Source: Drosophila pseudoobscura
Lineage: Eukaryota > Arthropoda > Insecta > Diptera > Drosophilidae
NCBI RefSeq assembly: GCF_009870125.1
Contig: NC_046679.1
Location: 7,130,001-7,194,000, forward strand
Reading direction: 5' to 3'
Length of the DNA stretch: 64,000 nucleotides
Shown here: piece by piece, positions 11,601 through 23,241 of the stretch
How the letters are laid out: the number at the start of each line of letters is the position of its first letter
Position numbering within the stretch: the first letter of the stretch is position 1
Notes under the pieces: model-generated
What the model saw: only the letters and a program-made list of their open reading frames with translations
Told to the model about the DNA's origin: nothing
The model's database searches: none
Program-made: the position numbers and the translations under genes

Positions 11601-12532
11601 CAACCTTGTCAATACGAGTGCCAATGCAGCACAAAAATCACTCACTCTCTCTCTCTTTTTGCACTCCCACTCAACACACATTTTGACTTTTATGCAGAGC
11701 GCGGCAGTTCCGGTCTGCCAGTTGCATATTTGTACACCCGCTCTCTCTTTGTCACGTCTTCTTTATGCAGCTGAAACGAAATATGCGACCATCGTGAGAG
11801 CGTTCTCCAGCAGTGCCTCGGCTACCACTCCAACTCTTTGCGCTCTCTTCCGCTCAAAACTCGCATGCGATAAAAACCACCACAATCTGTGTACGTGTGC
11901 GAGTTCACGTTCCATTTAGTATCTGTGTGAGCGCACACAGGTCCAGAGCGTGAGAGAGAGAGCGGCGTCAGAGTGACAGCGCAAAACAACAACAAGAGTG
12001 TAAATTGAAATTCCAAAGATGTCGACAAAGTAAATACGAAATAAAAACCAAACCGATTCGAGTCCAAACGAAACGACTGCGTTGGAGACGGGACGGAACG
12101 GAACGGGTCTGAGACCACAATGGGAAAAGATACAACACACACACAAACACACACATGGAATTTGGCAAAAAAAAAGAAGACCAACACAAAAACAACAAAA
12201 GTTCAATATGTTTTTTAAACAAGTTATTTTTCAATGTGAATTTTTTGTGTGGCTAGATCCGGATTTCAACGGGGGGTACAGCGGGTACATTCTATTGCGT
12301 TCTGTGCACTCGTAGAGTTGTACCAGTTTCCCTCCACATGCCGCCCTTTCCATGGCAAAACAGGTTGGGCTCCGACCAAAAGATACCCCTTACTGGGAGT
12401 AGCCAACTATTTCCGATGGACATTCATCTAAACATTTTCATTCGAACGTGGTAGAACCAGCCACTCGCATACCCGAGCATACCCTTTGCCCCCTCCGCTT
12501 GCAGGGTATCAACAAAAGAGCAATTCACTTAC

Positions 12533-12742
12533 GATAAGATTGCGCACTGCTGCCGCTGCGGCCGCTGTTGTTGGCGTTGCTGCTGCTATCGTTGTCGTTG
12601 TTGCCGTTAGATCCGCGGGCAGAAAGTCCAATTGCTCTGTCGTTGCCGCCGCCTCCTCGCTCTCCTCCTCGTCCAGCTTCGGCTTGCTCATTGTTGTTGG
12701 TGTCGCTTTTGTTATTGTCTTGCGCTCGACTTTAACTTTCAT
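12533..12742 (-). CDS. kay: kayak (Fos) alternative first coding exon, acidic/Ala-Thr type
   Basis: Minus-strand exon with ATG at 12742 encoding exactly 70 residues: MKVKVERKTITK, an acidic stretch LDEEESEE, TTEQLDFLPADL, then Thr/Ala runs ending AVRNLI, followed by a GTAAGTG donor at 12532-12526. The exon is 210 nt and ends in phase 0, matching the other two kay first exons, so it can join the same acceptor. The short acidic-hydrophobic TEQLDFLPADL could act as an activation motif (inference). Upstream DNA to about 13.1 kb would be its 5' UTR and promoter; no TATA box is evident. The gene assignment rests on position, strand, phase and recollection that a Kay isoform starts with MKVKVER. Confidence 0.75.
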
Positions 12743-15700
12743 TGTCCTCTCTTTTGACTTGTTCCGTTGTTGTTGTTGTTGCTGTTTCTGTCCCTTTTAT
12801 GCACTTTGCACTTGCACTTGTCGCGCTCCGCTCTTTACGCTCTGCCCTGCTCACAGTTTCGTTCTCAAACAAATTGCTGGCATGTGCGGGTGGATGGACA
12901 CTCTCTTGCCTCCTGTCACGCCACTCTCTCTTCTGTTTGCTTGCTCTTTGACTGCCTTTCACACGCACGGGCTCGTTCGCTCAGATACAGCTGTCAAATT
13001 GTTGCTGTCTTTTCCTTTCTGCCGCCCGTCAGAGTGTTAAAAATGTTAACGGTTCGTTCGCACAGAATTCTCTAGATTAAAGCGTCAGACCACGCCCCGC
13101 ACCGCACCGTTGAACTTCGGACGCTTGCCGCTCTCCTCGCCAGGCAGAATTTTGTTGAATATTTCGTAATTATTTTGTGCTTTCTGACGCCCTGACGTTG
13201 CACTCTCACTCATGTATGCATGTACTTATGCATGTATGATGTACACATATGTAGATGTATGTATAGATAACGCGCAATCACAATTACATGGAGAAATAGT
13301 TACACTTCTTTCTTTCTTTTTAGGGGAATGTACGAAAAGTGACAACAACTACAATAACAGTACGGTAAAGGGATGGGGCAGGGGGGTTGGGCAATAACAA
13401 TAAAAACGTTTCTTGTTTGCTGTCCCGCTCCAGCCACTGCTCCAGGCCCGCCTGCCAGACAGTTGCTGCGTGTAAAAGCGAGAACGCGAACGCCTCGCAG
13501 ACAGTGCGACTCGCGACAGAGTGAGAGGGAGGGCGATGGTGGAGGAATGACCGTCGGGGGGGTGGTGTGGGGTGCGAAAGGAGGACTGATTAACTACACG
13601 GAGAGACGACGGAGAGAGATAGACTGTTACGGGGGACGCGGCCGCGTGGCTTTCCGTTGCCGCTGCTGCAGTCGCGTTGCCTTAACAAAAAGCGAAAAAT
13701 AACTGAGCAACAGACCGCTATCCACACCGTCGGGTGACGTCTTGGCCATTGCGCGCCACACACACCACCAACCCGCCAGCGCACACAGATAAACGCACAC
13801 ACACACAAACAATCACATGCTGGCGGGCAGGGGCACTGGAAATTTACGTTGCGTGGAAGCCAGGGCTGGAGACATCGCAACGGAACCAGTTGTAGTCGCA
13901 TGATTATGAACAGAGTGCGGTGAAGGGGGAGAGGAGGAATCGGTGGTAGCCCTATAAGGTATCAGTAAGGATGTTTCTCCAGGGTTGGGAGGAATACAGA
14001 AAGATTTCTTGTAGGTTTTCCAATATATTTCGATAGCGAATCCATTAAATGGCAACAAAAGATAATAATTTAGTTAGTAAATATGTTTATTTAGGTTTTC
14101 ACACCCTCCCAAAACGTATACAAATTACTTTGACCCCGCAGAAAACCCCAAAATGTTAAAAACTTCTTTGGAATCAGCATAAAAACCGCATAATCACATG
14201 GGGGAAAATCCCCGACGAACTGCTCTCGCATGCTCCACATGATTCCCGTGGCCCTGACGAATGACGATGTGAAGATAAACTAGACGATAACTGTCAGAGG
14301 AAAAAACGCAAAAGGCAATAGGAAAGAGAGCGCGAGAGAGCGCACAACCATCCATACCCACACAGAAGCAACCAAAATGTGGCGTAAAATTTATCGCATG
14401 CGATTGTTTTGAGCAGCAAGAGAATATGTCATTCGCTCTTACTGTGGTTTTCTCTTCACCCTCTCTATTGCCGTTCCTCTCTTGCATTTCTCACTCACAT
14501 TTGGATGACACTCGAAACTGGTTTCCACTCAAATGTTGGAATTTGGCGCGCAGCTCGTTTGTTGACATTTTCTATATGAAGGAACGTTTTGTTTTGATTT
14601 TAGTGCCGCTCTTGTGCCTCTCTCTCACTCTCTATCTGTCTATCTCTTTCCCGCTTTCAAGTGTTCTCCCACTGAGTCTGTGGCATGCGGGAGGGGAGGT
14701 GGCTGGGGGCACATGTTGGATTTATGTAAGCCACGCATCGCCATGCGGATGACTCATCGCGGGGTTTTTACACACGGACACACAGATACACGCACACAGA
14801 TCAAGTGATGGCTTGTGTGAGAGAGTGGAATGGGGATGGGGAGAGGTAGGCCTCAGACAGGTTCAGAGGCAGCAACCATTTGTTGCTGTCTTGCTCTGCG
14901 GCAGTTAATGTATCTCTGAGATGCATTTGGGCGCGTGCTAAATGCATCTATTAGGCAGGGCAGTCGTTCCCGATTCGAGTCTGAGATCGCAGATCCTTTT
15001 CCATTAGCCACGGGCGGTAGGTAGCCGAAAATATGTCGCTGCCATTAGGTACGAGACGATCCTCTTCTCACTCTCTCTTCTCAGTCTCCTTGCCATCTCT
15101 TTCTCTCTCACTTACTCTCTGCGATAAGAGCCGTGTGTCTGAGTGCCTTCCGACTTGACTGGCGACGCGCCTTGCCTTGGCCTCGTGCCCCCTTCCCCCT
15201 GAACGGTCGTCCGGGCCAGAAGTGTCGACACTCAACATCAAGGTTGAGGGTTGATGGCCTCCTCCTCCTCCTCCGCTCCGCCCTTTTGTTGTTGCTGAGC
15301 AATTTGCCAGGCGACTGGCTTCTAGGCCAACATTGTGCACTGATTAGGTTACCATCCATTCTGCGCGAGTGGGTTAATATTTTACGGGTTACGATGGGCT
15401 CACTCTTCCAGCCTTTATGCGAAACGGAAACGGAAATGGGCAGCAGGAATATTGCGCGAGCTATTCTTTGTTCAGGATTTCACTTGAAATATGGTTTTAA
15501 AGAGATTCTGTTGCGATTTGGTGTGGTTTTAGGTGGTCTTTCCAGAATATCGTACAAAAATACACGATTGTTGGGTGTTGTACAATTTTATGGATATTTT
15601 ATATGTGTTTTGAGTATCGTAAACGTCTAAAATATTTCTAGTATCTTTATTATCGAAGAAACTTTTATTTTGCAGAATTTTGTGGCTATATAATTATTTT

Positions 15701-18700
15701 TATGGGTATTTCTTTTGAAGTTAAGGCATTGTGTGATTTTGGGGTAATTTTCCAGTCCTTTGAAATAATTTATTTCATTATTTTTTTGATGATATTCTTC
15801 CATACTCCACATATATTTTATAAAAAATCATTAAAAATTCAAATAATTTCCGTATAAATATTTGTTTATCTATTAGCGTCACTGTTCAAGATAAAAGATA
15901 GCACACAAACAAAAAGATTGATCTACCATTTCCGGTGTATCCGGTATCTCTATCTTGCTAATCAAAACCACATTTTCCAATCCCTTGTTCATCGTCTTGA
16001 AAGTACAAGTACGCAAGCCATAATGATGGAAAAATTTATATATTTAACTATTAGATTACGTGTCGTATTCTAATATTAAACACTTTACCGACATATAATT
16101 TATTTAAGTCAAACAACACTTGAGCGGTCATTCATTCACTACGCGATACGATCACTTGAATAATTTTTACATTGATTAAACGGGGGATCACGTCATGGAA
16201 TGAACGTCATCGATTCGTATCTTTGAAGTCATCGATTTCGTGGAAATGCGATTAGATTTCTTAGAAATAAATGAATAATCCGAGGAAGTACTCCTAGCAG
16301 CCAACGGAACTGGAAGTGAGATTCCCCCAGCACGGGTTGTAGAAAAATAGAACCCATTGAATAAACCAATAAACCCATTCGTATCTATAGAGAGTAGAGA
16401 GAGAAAAACAGAAGACGGTTCTGTGCTTCAAGACGAAGCTTTACCGAGGGGCATTGCTGCATGACGCGGCAATCTCTAGTAATAAAGCCTTAAGGCTAGA
16501 TGCAAATGTAGTCTATCGACTGACCCTCTATAAGGGCTATCCTCTTTACATATATTGCAATCCTCTTTTGATTTTGTTTTATAGAGGTATATTCTATCCC
16601 TATCCATTAATCATATAGCAAACCATTTCCGTTTGCAATTAAAAAACCCTCCACAAAAAGTAATTCCAGTGCATTTTGTGCTGTTTTCTGCCTTTGGGCC
16701 TCCCCAAATGTATTTCATGGACACACTTTCGACAGAACAACCATAAAACAATCAAAATCCCAATCTAATTTCGAAAGGGCGGAGTGGGGATTTTGGGGGA
16801 GAGACCTTCGAAAAACAGCTGATTATAAAACTTAAATGCTAATGGGGGCGCAAGTACGCGGAGGCGTGGCCGCTTGCAGCACTTTGCAACGCCAGTAAAT
16901 GATTAACAAAATGAGTTAATGAGTTGTGTTGTAGAACCGTTTTGCACTAAGAAAACAACAGAAAAAAAACAGAGAAACAGAGCGACGATCATTAAAAAAT
17001 TAAGCATACGAAATAATGACAGAAACAACAACGACCGCAAATTAAAGTTGTTAATTTTAAGCTCTTAATTGTTTTTGTAATAATTAATAAAAACAAAAAC
17101 AGAGCCACAAAGCGAAAGGCTGGCCTCCAAGAAACAGCAACAGAAAGCGGCAAGGTTCAAGGACGACAAACAGATGCCTTTTGCATTTCCCTTAGCCAAA
17201 AACATGAACTCTTAACAATACGATTATGTCTGGCAGTTAAGTAAAGCATTAAGTGCGGACCAGAACATAAGGTTTACATCTACTAGATTGCCGAAACTCG
17301 TTGCAATCGGATCATTTTTATAGTCAGTATGAAGCAAACACAAGGAAGCCCTGTCATTTGGCTCTTTGAACACCTGGCTTTCGAAAACTATTAGTCCTAG
17401 AGCATACATACGTTTGATCCTTACGAATGCTGTCTATTTTAGTCTCAAGGCACTTGTCTTATGATCTGTCTGTTTAAATTTACATAGTTTTTCTAAAATG
17501 CAATCTCTAAAGATTAAGAAAAACTAACAACCAAGTCATACTCGTATTTGCAGGCATGATTCTGCGACATATAATCACTGGAGGAATATAATGGCTTTTT
17601 ATAGCATCCGGAGTAGTCTTTGGGGAAAGCAGAGGTCGATCTTGAATAGAGATCATACATATGACACACTCGTGAAAGATCGGTTAGGTTTTTGCCAGGG
17701 ATATGGGCAATCGAAGTTCTGCCCTAAAATTGTAGATACTCTGAGGTTGCTAAGAACTTTTAAGATCATTAAAAGCAGGTAGCATTTAATAATCCAACAG
17801 AACGTATAAACTCTTCGTTGAAGGGTTCTACTTCTAAAGAAAACATATAACAAAACACTAAAAAGGCGAACCATCTTCGAAAGAACATCAATTACTCACA
17901 TATTATTAATATTATTGACCGTGAAAAGTGTTCTAAAGAAATGTTATATAAACGGAGCACAAATTGTGACTTTCGATACGCAAAAAACAAACAATAATGA
18001 AGTCATCCATTATACACCCTTCAGTATGTTGTGGGTAGTCTTTTACCCAAGAAATTGATACTGATATGAAAACACGCATAGAATTAATTACATCGACAAT
18101 AAATCATCACAAAATTATAGTTTTTAAATAAAATTAACACGAATAAAGTTCTCTGAGGTCGGGGTTAGATCTTTGCTTAAAGAAAAGTCACAAAAGATAG
18201 ATCTGTGACGACCTTTAACATTAGATAACTTATTCTCAAAGAATTACACTATAACATTCACCAACATTCTTATTTTAGAGATCTCTCCCTCGTTGAATCC
18301 AATTATCATATATCTAAAGCATTTTATTTCTTGGAGTGCGGACTCTTGCCCTTTTACTGGGGGGATCATTGTTATCATCATTGTGCTGCAAATACCAGTA
18401 AAAGGTGGTCCTAACCAACAGCAAATGATTTGGCCCAGTCATCATTTGGACGAGCACGAGTACGAGCCGTAGATAAGACCCGTAGCAGCTCTTCCCCCGC
18501 CCCGAAACACCGAAACACCATGCAATGCTCTTGGCATTTCCGTTCTACGGATTTCAAGCTTTTATTTACGCTTTCGACTGGGGCCGGACTGGGGCCACTT
18601 CCTGGCCGGATTGGCACTACACATTCGTGACTTCGGGCCTCAAGCGACATCTTATCTGGAAGAGTGAGGGGTCCAATGCCCGGGGTCCGGAGTGTCGTGT

Positions 18701-20384
18701 GCTGGCCGTCTGTCTGTCGTTCGGGGCACTCTGTTGGCTGTTGGCCGTTGACGCTGATGATAATGCCTTGGCCAAGTAGACTTTCGGTCGCTACAACAAG
18801 GGCATGCATCACCAGGTTTATTTTCACTTCATGATGACGCTTTATTCTGGCTCGGGATCGCTTATCAGAGGGCGAGTTGGGTGATCGGATTACTGCGATG
18901 ATCGTTCTGGAGAGCCAACACTTGTAATACGAAATCTGTTCAATCTGTTATCTGAAACTGTCTACGGGATTCATTTATTTAAATTTATTTATATACAAAT
19001 ATACATACATATATATTGTACATTTAACGAGAGGATCTCCCCCCATGTTTAAACAAATTAAATTACTCGAAATGTATTTTTTATTGTTTGTTTTTTTTGG
19101 GGAGTGGCTTTCCCACGCCACAGAAAGCAGCAAGCGAGGGGCAGTAAATATTTACTTACAGATAAAGGCAGCTCAAAATTTAAGCATATATTTCATACAT
19201 GTATATTTTGTTTTTTGGAAGAAAAGAGGGCAATCCACTCTGCCTCACAGCAACATTTCGTATACGTGATGTATGTCGGACCACATGAAGTATACGCCCC
19301 ACCGACGCCATTTTCCTTAGTTTTCCTCCCAGCTCAGCTGCGAGTAAAACGCAATTATAAAGATGAAGCCACAACGAGTGCGGGGATTTGGGGGGGAACA
19401 CTCCACATCGAGTGGCCAAGCGCCGCCCACAAAACCGCAAAATGAAAGGCGACAACAAATCACAAAGAGCTCTCAAGCCGCGAGATGAGTAGGAGCGAGA
19501 AAGAGGGAGCGATGAGGCGAGTAGTGGAAGCGGGTTGAAGAACACAGATATATATATACATATAGAATGAATGCTAATGCGTATGCAGTGGGAGCCCTGG
19601 GAGGGTGACACATTTTGCGGTAACCATTGTTTTCCTCAAACATCTCCACTATCGCAGGGAAATGCACAAAGAAAGAACATAAGGTGCCCAACAAGTACAG
19701 TTCCTACTGCACCTATTACGAGGTATATGTATGTGAGGGAGATACATCTGTATATATGTATCTGCAACTAGCGTACAATGTACTCCTTTGCAGGGTATAC
19801 ATTTCTTAGTCTGTTTCACTTTATACAGTACGCCTGCCCGTCATAAAGAGATCTTTAACTAAATGTAGAAGATCCTTCATTACATTATTCCATTAAGGAA
19901 TCCTTATAGTTGTAAATACATCTTCAAGAACTATCCTGATGGACAGATAGATAGATAACATTGTATTGTTTCCGTTATTTGCTTCTTTTCTTCTTCGATG
20001 AAACGATATATACGATGAAACGATACATATGCGACCATATAATTATATTTATACTTCAATCCACATACATCAAGTATGTGCCAAGTATATATAGTATATG
20101 ATTCGACGATCGGTATAAGACATTTGTCTTTAGAGTATTGTAATATATTTTCTGTTCCATAAGCTCCAAGCTTTGATATTTACCGTAGGGAAAAGATATA
20201 TTCCCACTCCATAAATATTCCTAGAAGGCGTAGAGTTACTATAAAAACTCTGCATAGATTGCAAAAGAATGCCTCTATGCCGATATATGTATATTTTTGT
20301 AATAGTAGAAAATATTCTACCAAATGTTCAAAGTTTATTTTCACTTCCTGGACACAATCTTTTGTATGGTCTGGGCATACTTAC
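12743..20384. other. kay 5' UTR/promoter DNA and long intron without a gene
   Basis: Noncoding. The first few hundred bases hold the leader of the exon ending at 12533. The rest is intron of the isoform starting at 20993. It is rich in CT/GA runs (12.8-15.2 kb) and AT-rich between 15.6 and 18.3 kb. At 17360-17381 it carries a second copy of the 22-base word found at 152. A 138-codon minus frame at 18411-18827 shows no domain and was not accepted. Confidence 0.5.
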
Positions 20385-20993
20385 ATGTCTTTGTATCACT
20401 TGCCGTGTGGCTGCAATTGCTGTTGCAGCCACAGCTGATGGGGTGGTGGTGGGGGCAAGGAATTGCTGCTGCTGCTGCTGTTGATGTTGCTGGTGTTGAT
20501 GTTGCTGCTGCTGATGTTGCTGCTGCTGTTGTTGCTGACAGGCATAGTAGCAATTGTTCGATTGCGATGTTGTTGCTGGCACTAGCTGTTGTGGTTGTTG
20601 CTGTTGCTGTTGCAGTTGCGTGTAGTTGTTGTACGTAGGTTGCATGTACTGCTGCAGCTGTTGTTGTTGTTGTTGCGTCAAGTGCTGATTGTAATTGACA
20701 TTCATATTGTTATTATTGTTGGTAATTTGGCGCTGTTTGTTGCATTCGGCTGTCCAGGAGGCGCTTCGCTGTTGCTGCTGCTGCAGCTGCAGCTGCAGTG
20801 AATTGCTGATGGGGCTGTTGCTGCCACTGATATTCCCGATATTCGCCCAAACGAAATCTTGCTGAAACTGTTGCTGCTGTTGGTGCAACATTTGCTGCTG
20901 CTGCTGCTGCTGCACATGGCTGTCATTGCCACTGCCACCGATGCTGCCACTGTTGTTGTTGTGCTGCATTTCGATGGACTTTATGGCAATCAT
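20385..20993 (-). CDS. kay: kayak (Fos) alternative first coding exon, Gln-rich type
   Basis: Minus-strand exon with ATG at 20993, 609 nt and exactly 203 codons, ending ATRQVIQRH before a GTAAGTATG donor at 20384-20376. It is a low-complexity Gln/Asn/His-rich N-terminus (runs of 5-9 Gln from CAG and CAA), typical of fly transcription-factor activation regions. The beginning MIAIKSIEMQHNN resembles my memory of the long D. melanogaster Kay isoform (MIALK...EMQHNNN). Phase 0 at the donor matches the two other kay first exons at 1176 and 12533. Gln runs here are length-polymorphic microsatellites. The 5' UTR continues right of 20993; the promoter was not pinned down. The rest of the protein is outside the window. 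Confidence 0.85.
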
Positions 20994-23220
20994 TCAACGT
21001 GCCACAAATTGTCAGCGTTTATCACAAAAATGTCTGTTGCAATTTCAGCCTCCCTGCTTCCTTCCTTTCCGTTTTTTCCTTTGTCTGCTTTTTGTTTGTT
21101 TATTTGTTTTTCTTTTTATTGTTTGTGTTTTATTTCCACTGATATTTTGATGTATTTATTTTTGGCTTGATTTATCTTTGTGTAATTTGTATTTGTTGCA
21201 TTCTCCAGCTTAAGTTGTTATTTTTGATTTCATTTTAATGTATTTTTAATCTTATTTACACGCTCCGCAGGTCTTTTTTAGTTTATTTGTATTTATATTT
21301 AATTTTTGGCAACTTGTTTTTGGATTTAATTGTATTATTTAATAACTAAAACGCGATTTTTGGCACTGAACTTTTTTAGGACGCTGCTAAAATAGAAAGG
21401 AACAACAAATATATTTTTTAAAACATTTTACAGAATTTTGAGCATTGTATTTTTTACTTTCTTATATGTAATATTCTGGAAAAAGTCGTTTTCCGTGTTT
21501 TTGTGTGTTTTCTCCTCTATAAATTCGTGCACTTTCTCATGTCCGAAGATGACTCAATTCTCTTGCTCTTCTTCTTCTCTTTCTTTGCCTCCTTTTTCTG
21601 CGCACTGATAAGTGTGCTCTCTCTTTCTTCTTTGATCGAGGGGTGCACACGCCCACTGCCCACTGCACACTGCCCACTGCCTTGGATGGGGTCGATCTGC
21701 ACGTGCAGTTCAAGTGGTTGGTTAACGGTAAACGACGCGTCCAAATACACGTCCATACACCAGCGCGAAGGGGGTGGTTGCGGGCCGAGACAGCACTCCT
21801 GCACCTCTCCTGCACTCACGGATTAAATTACGTGATTTTTTCGCTATAAACACAGGCGCAAAGTCGAAACCGAATTCGAAACAGAGACACAGCTTGTTTA
21901 TTATTTTATTATAAATATACTTTTGTTTTTCTTATTTTTTCACTTGTATTGCACGTTTTTGTTTTTATTATTATTATTTTGATTATTCTCATGCACTCTT
22001 TTTACAGTTGTGGTCCGCGTTTCTTTAGCTGCTTTCTGGCTGCTCCTTGGCCCACACACTTCCACACGGCAGTACGGCAAAAATTGTATTAAAACAGAAA
22101 ATGAAAATCGAATTTTGATAAACCTGCGCTCAAAGGCAGGCACGCACACACTTTACCACTCACTCTCACATGCACACGCGCTCGGGCAGGCAGCCGAAGT
22201 GTTTCGCGCGATCGTTTCGTTACTTCGGTGCTGCTTCGTTGGGGGTTTGTGTGGGGGTGGTGTGGTGTGGGGCTCTCGCTCTCCCTCTGTGTCTCTCTCT
22301 CTCTCTCTCGCCAGCCAGGTTCTGGGGCTCAAAGCTGCCTCTCGGAAAGGCTTGCAAAAACCCAAAAATTGTCAAAAAAAAAATAATTACGAGGCGCGAT
22401 TCGGTTTCTCTTTCTGGTGCTGCTCTTTCGGCGGCCGCTGCCTCGCTCTTGTGACTAATCGCGTGTCTGGGGTGGTCGCCCCCCGTCAATGTCCAGCCAG
22501 AAAACACCTTTCGCGTTTGTCGTTACTATTTGGCGCCAATTGGTTAATGGCTATGCATATAGGTGAACCGCTCTGTCCGCTGGCATAGATCACTCGGCAA
22601 CGTGCGCGTTTACAGTGTCCCGTCTTCTGGTGTCTACGCTGACTGCGCGGCGGCCTGCTGCCCGGGCGCTGCCTGCCGCTGCTGGCTATGACTAATGCAA
22701 AGACAGAGACAGAGACAGCCAGCTCCAACTACAAAAACAATATGTAGAACAGGCAGAAACAACAACAGCCAGAAAGGAAGGCTAGCCACGAGGGGCCGAA
22801 GATGTTGATACCCTTGAAGATCAATGGAAGCTAAAAATATGATATTATCATCAGGCGTTCTTTCCATCGGATTTGAATACAATTTTAACGAGTTATAAAA
22901 AAAAATACTGCAAAGTCTAGTATTTTCTCCCAAAGACTTTTTTTGACTGATCATGACCCAACTAGGGAAAATCATAATACGCTTTTCAAGGGTATACAAA
23001 TTGTGAATACGAGAGACTTTACGGCTCTCCCTCTCCTTTTTCAGTATATATTTTTTTTTGCTGATTTTTAATCTATGCAACAGCAACAACAGCAAATATG
23101 CGCGACGTGCCCACTTTTTCGTTCTTCTTGTTGTTTTTGCTTTTGCAAAATGCATTTTAATCAGCTTTTTTTGTTGTGCGACACCTTGCGACGCCGAAAC
23201 GAAAATGCAAATGATCCTGG

Positions 23221-23241
23221 CACACACACACACACACACAC
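23221..23241. repeat. (CA)n microsatellite
   Basis: Ten CA units upstream of the longest kay isoform. Confidence 0.9.

Larger units (their letters stand above)
5779..12532. other. kay intron between fig and the second alternative first exon
   Basis: Noncoding on both strands. It holds microsatellites at 6141-6167 (TG) and 6397-6430 (AG) and a CT tract at 8652-8671. The stretch 6200-6480 is GC-rich and may be fig 3' flank or an enhancer. Open frames up to 161 codons (for example 9768-10253, minus) have no domain and no coding-like composition. I could not place a poly(A) signal for fig with confidence. Confidence 0.5.

Noticed and set aside
12486-13040. 184-codon plus-strand Val/Cys/Leu-rich frame
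   Set aside because: Antisense to the kay exon at 12533-12742 and its leader; composed of GTT/TTG repeats.
18411-18827. 138-codon minus and 84-codon plus frames near 18.5 kb
   Set aside because: Overlapping frames on both strands in a locally GC-rich patch; neither resembles a protein family.
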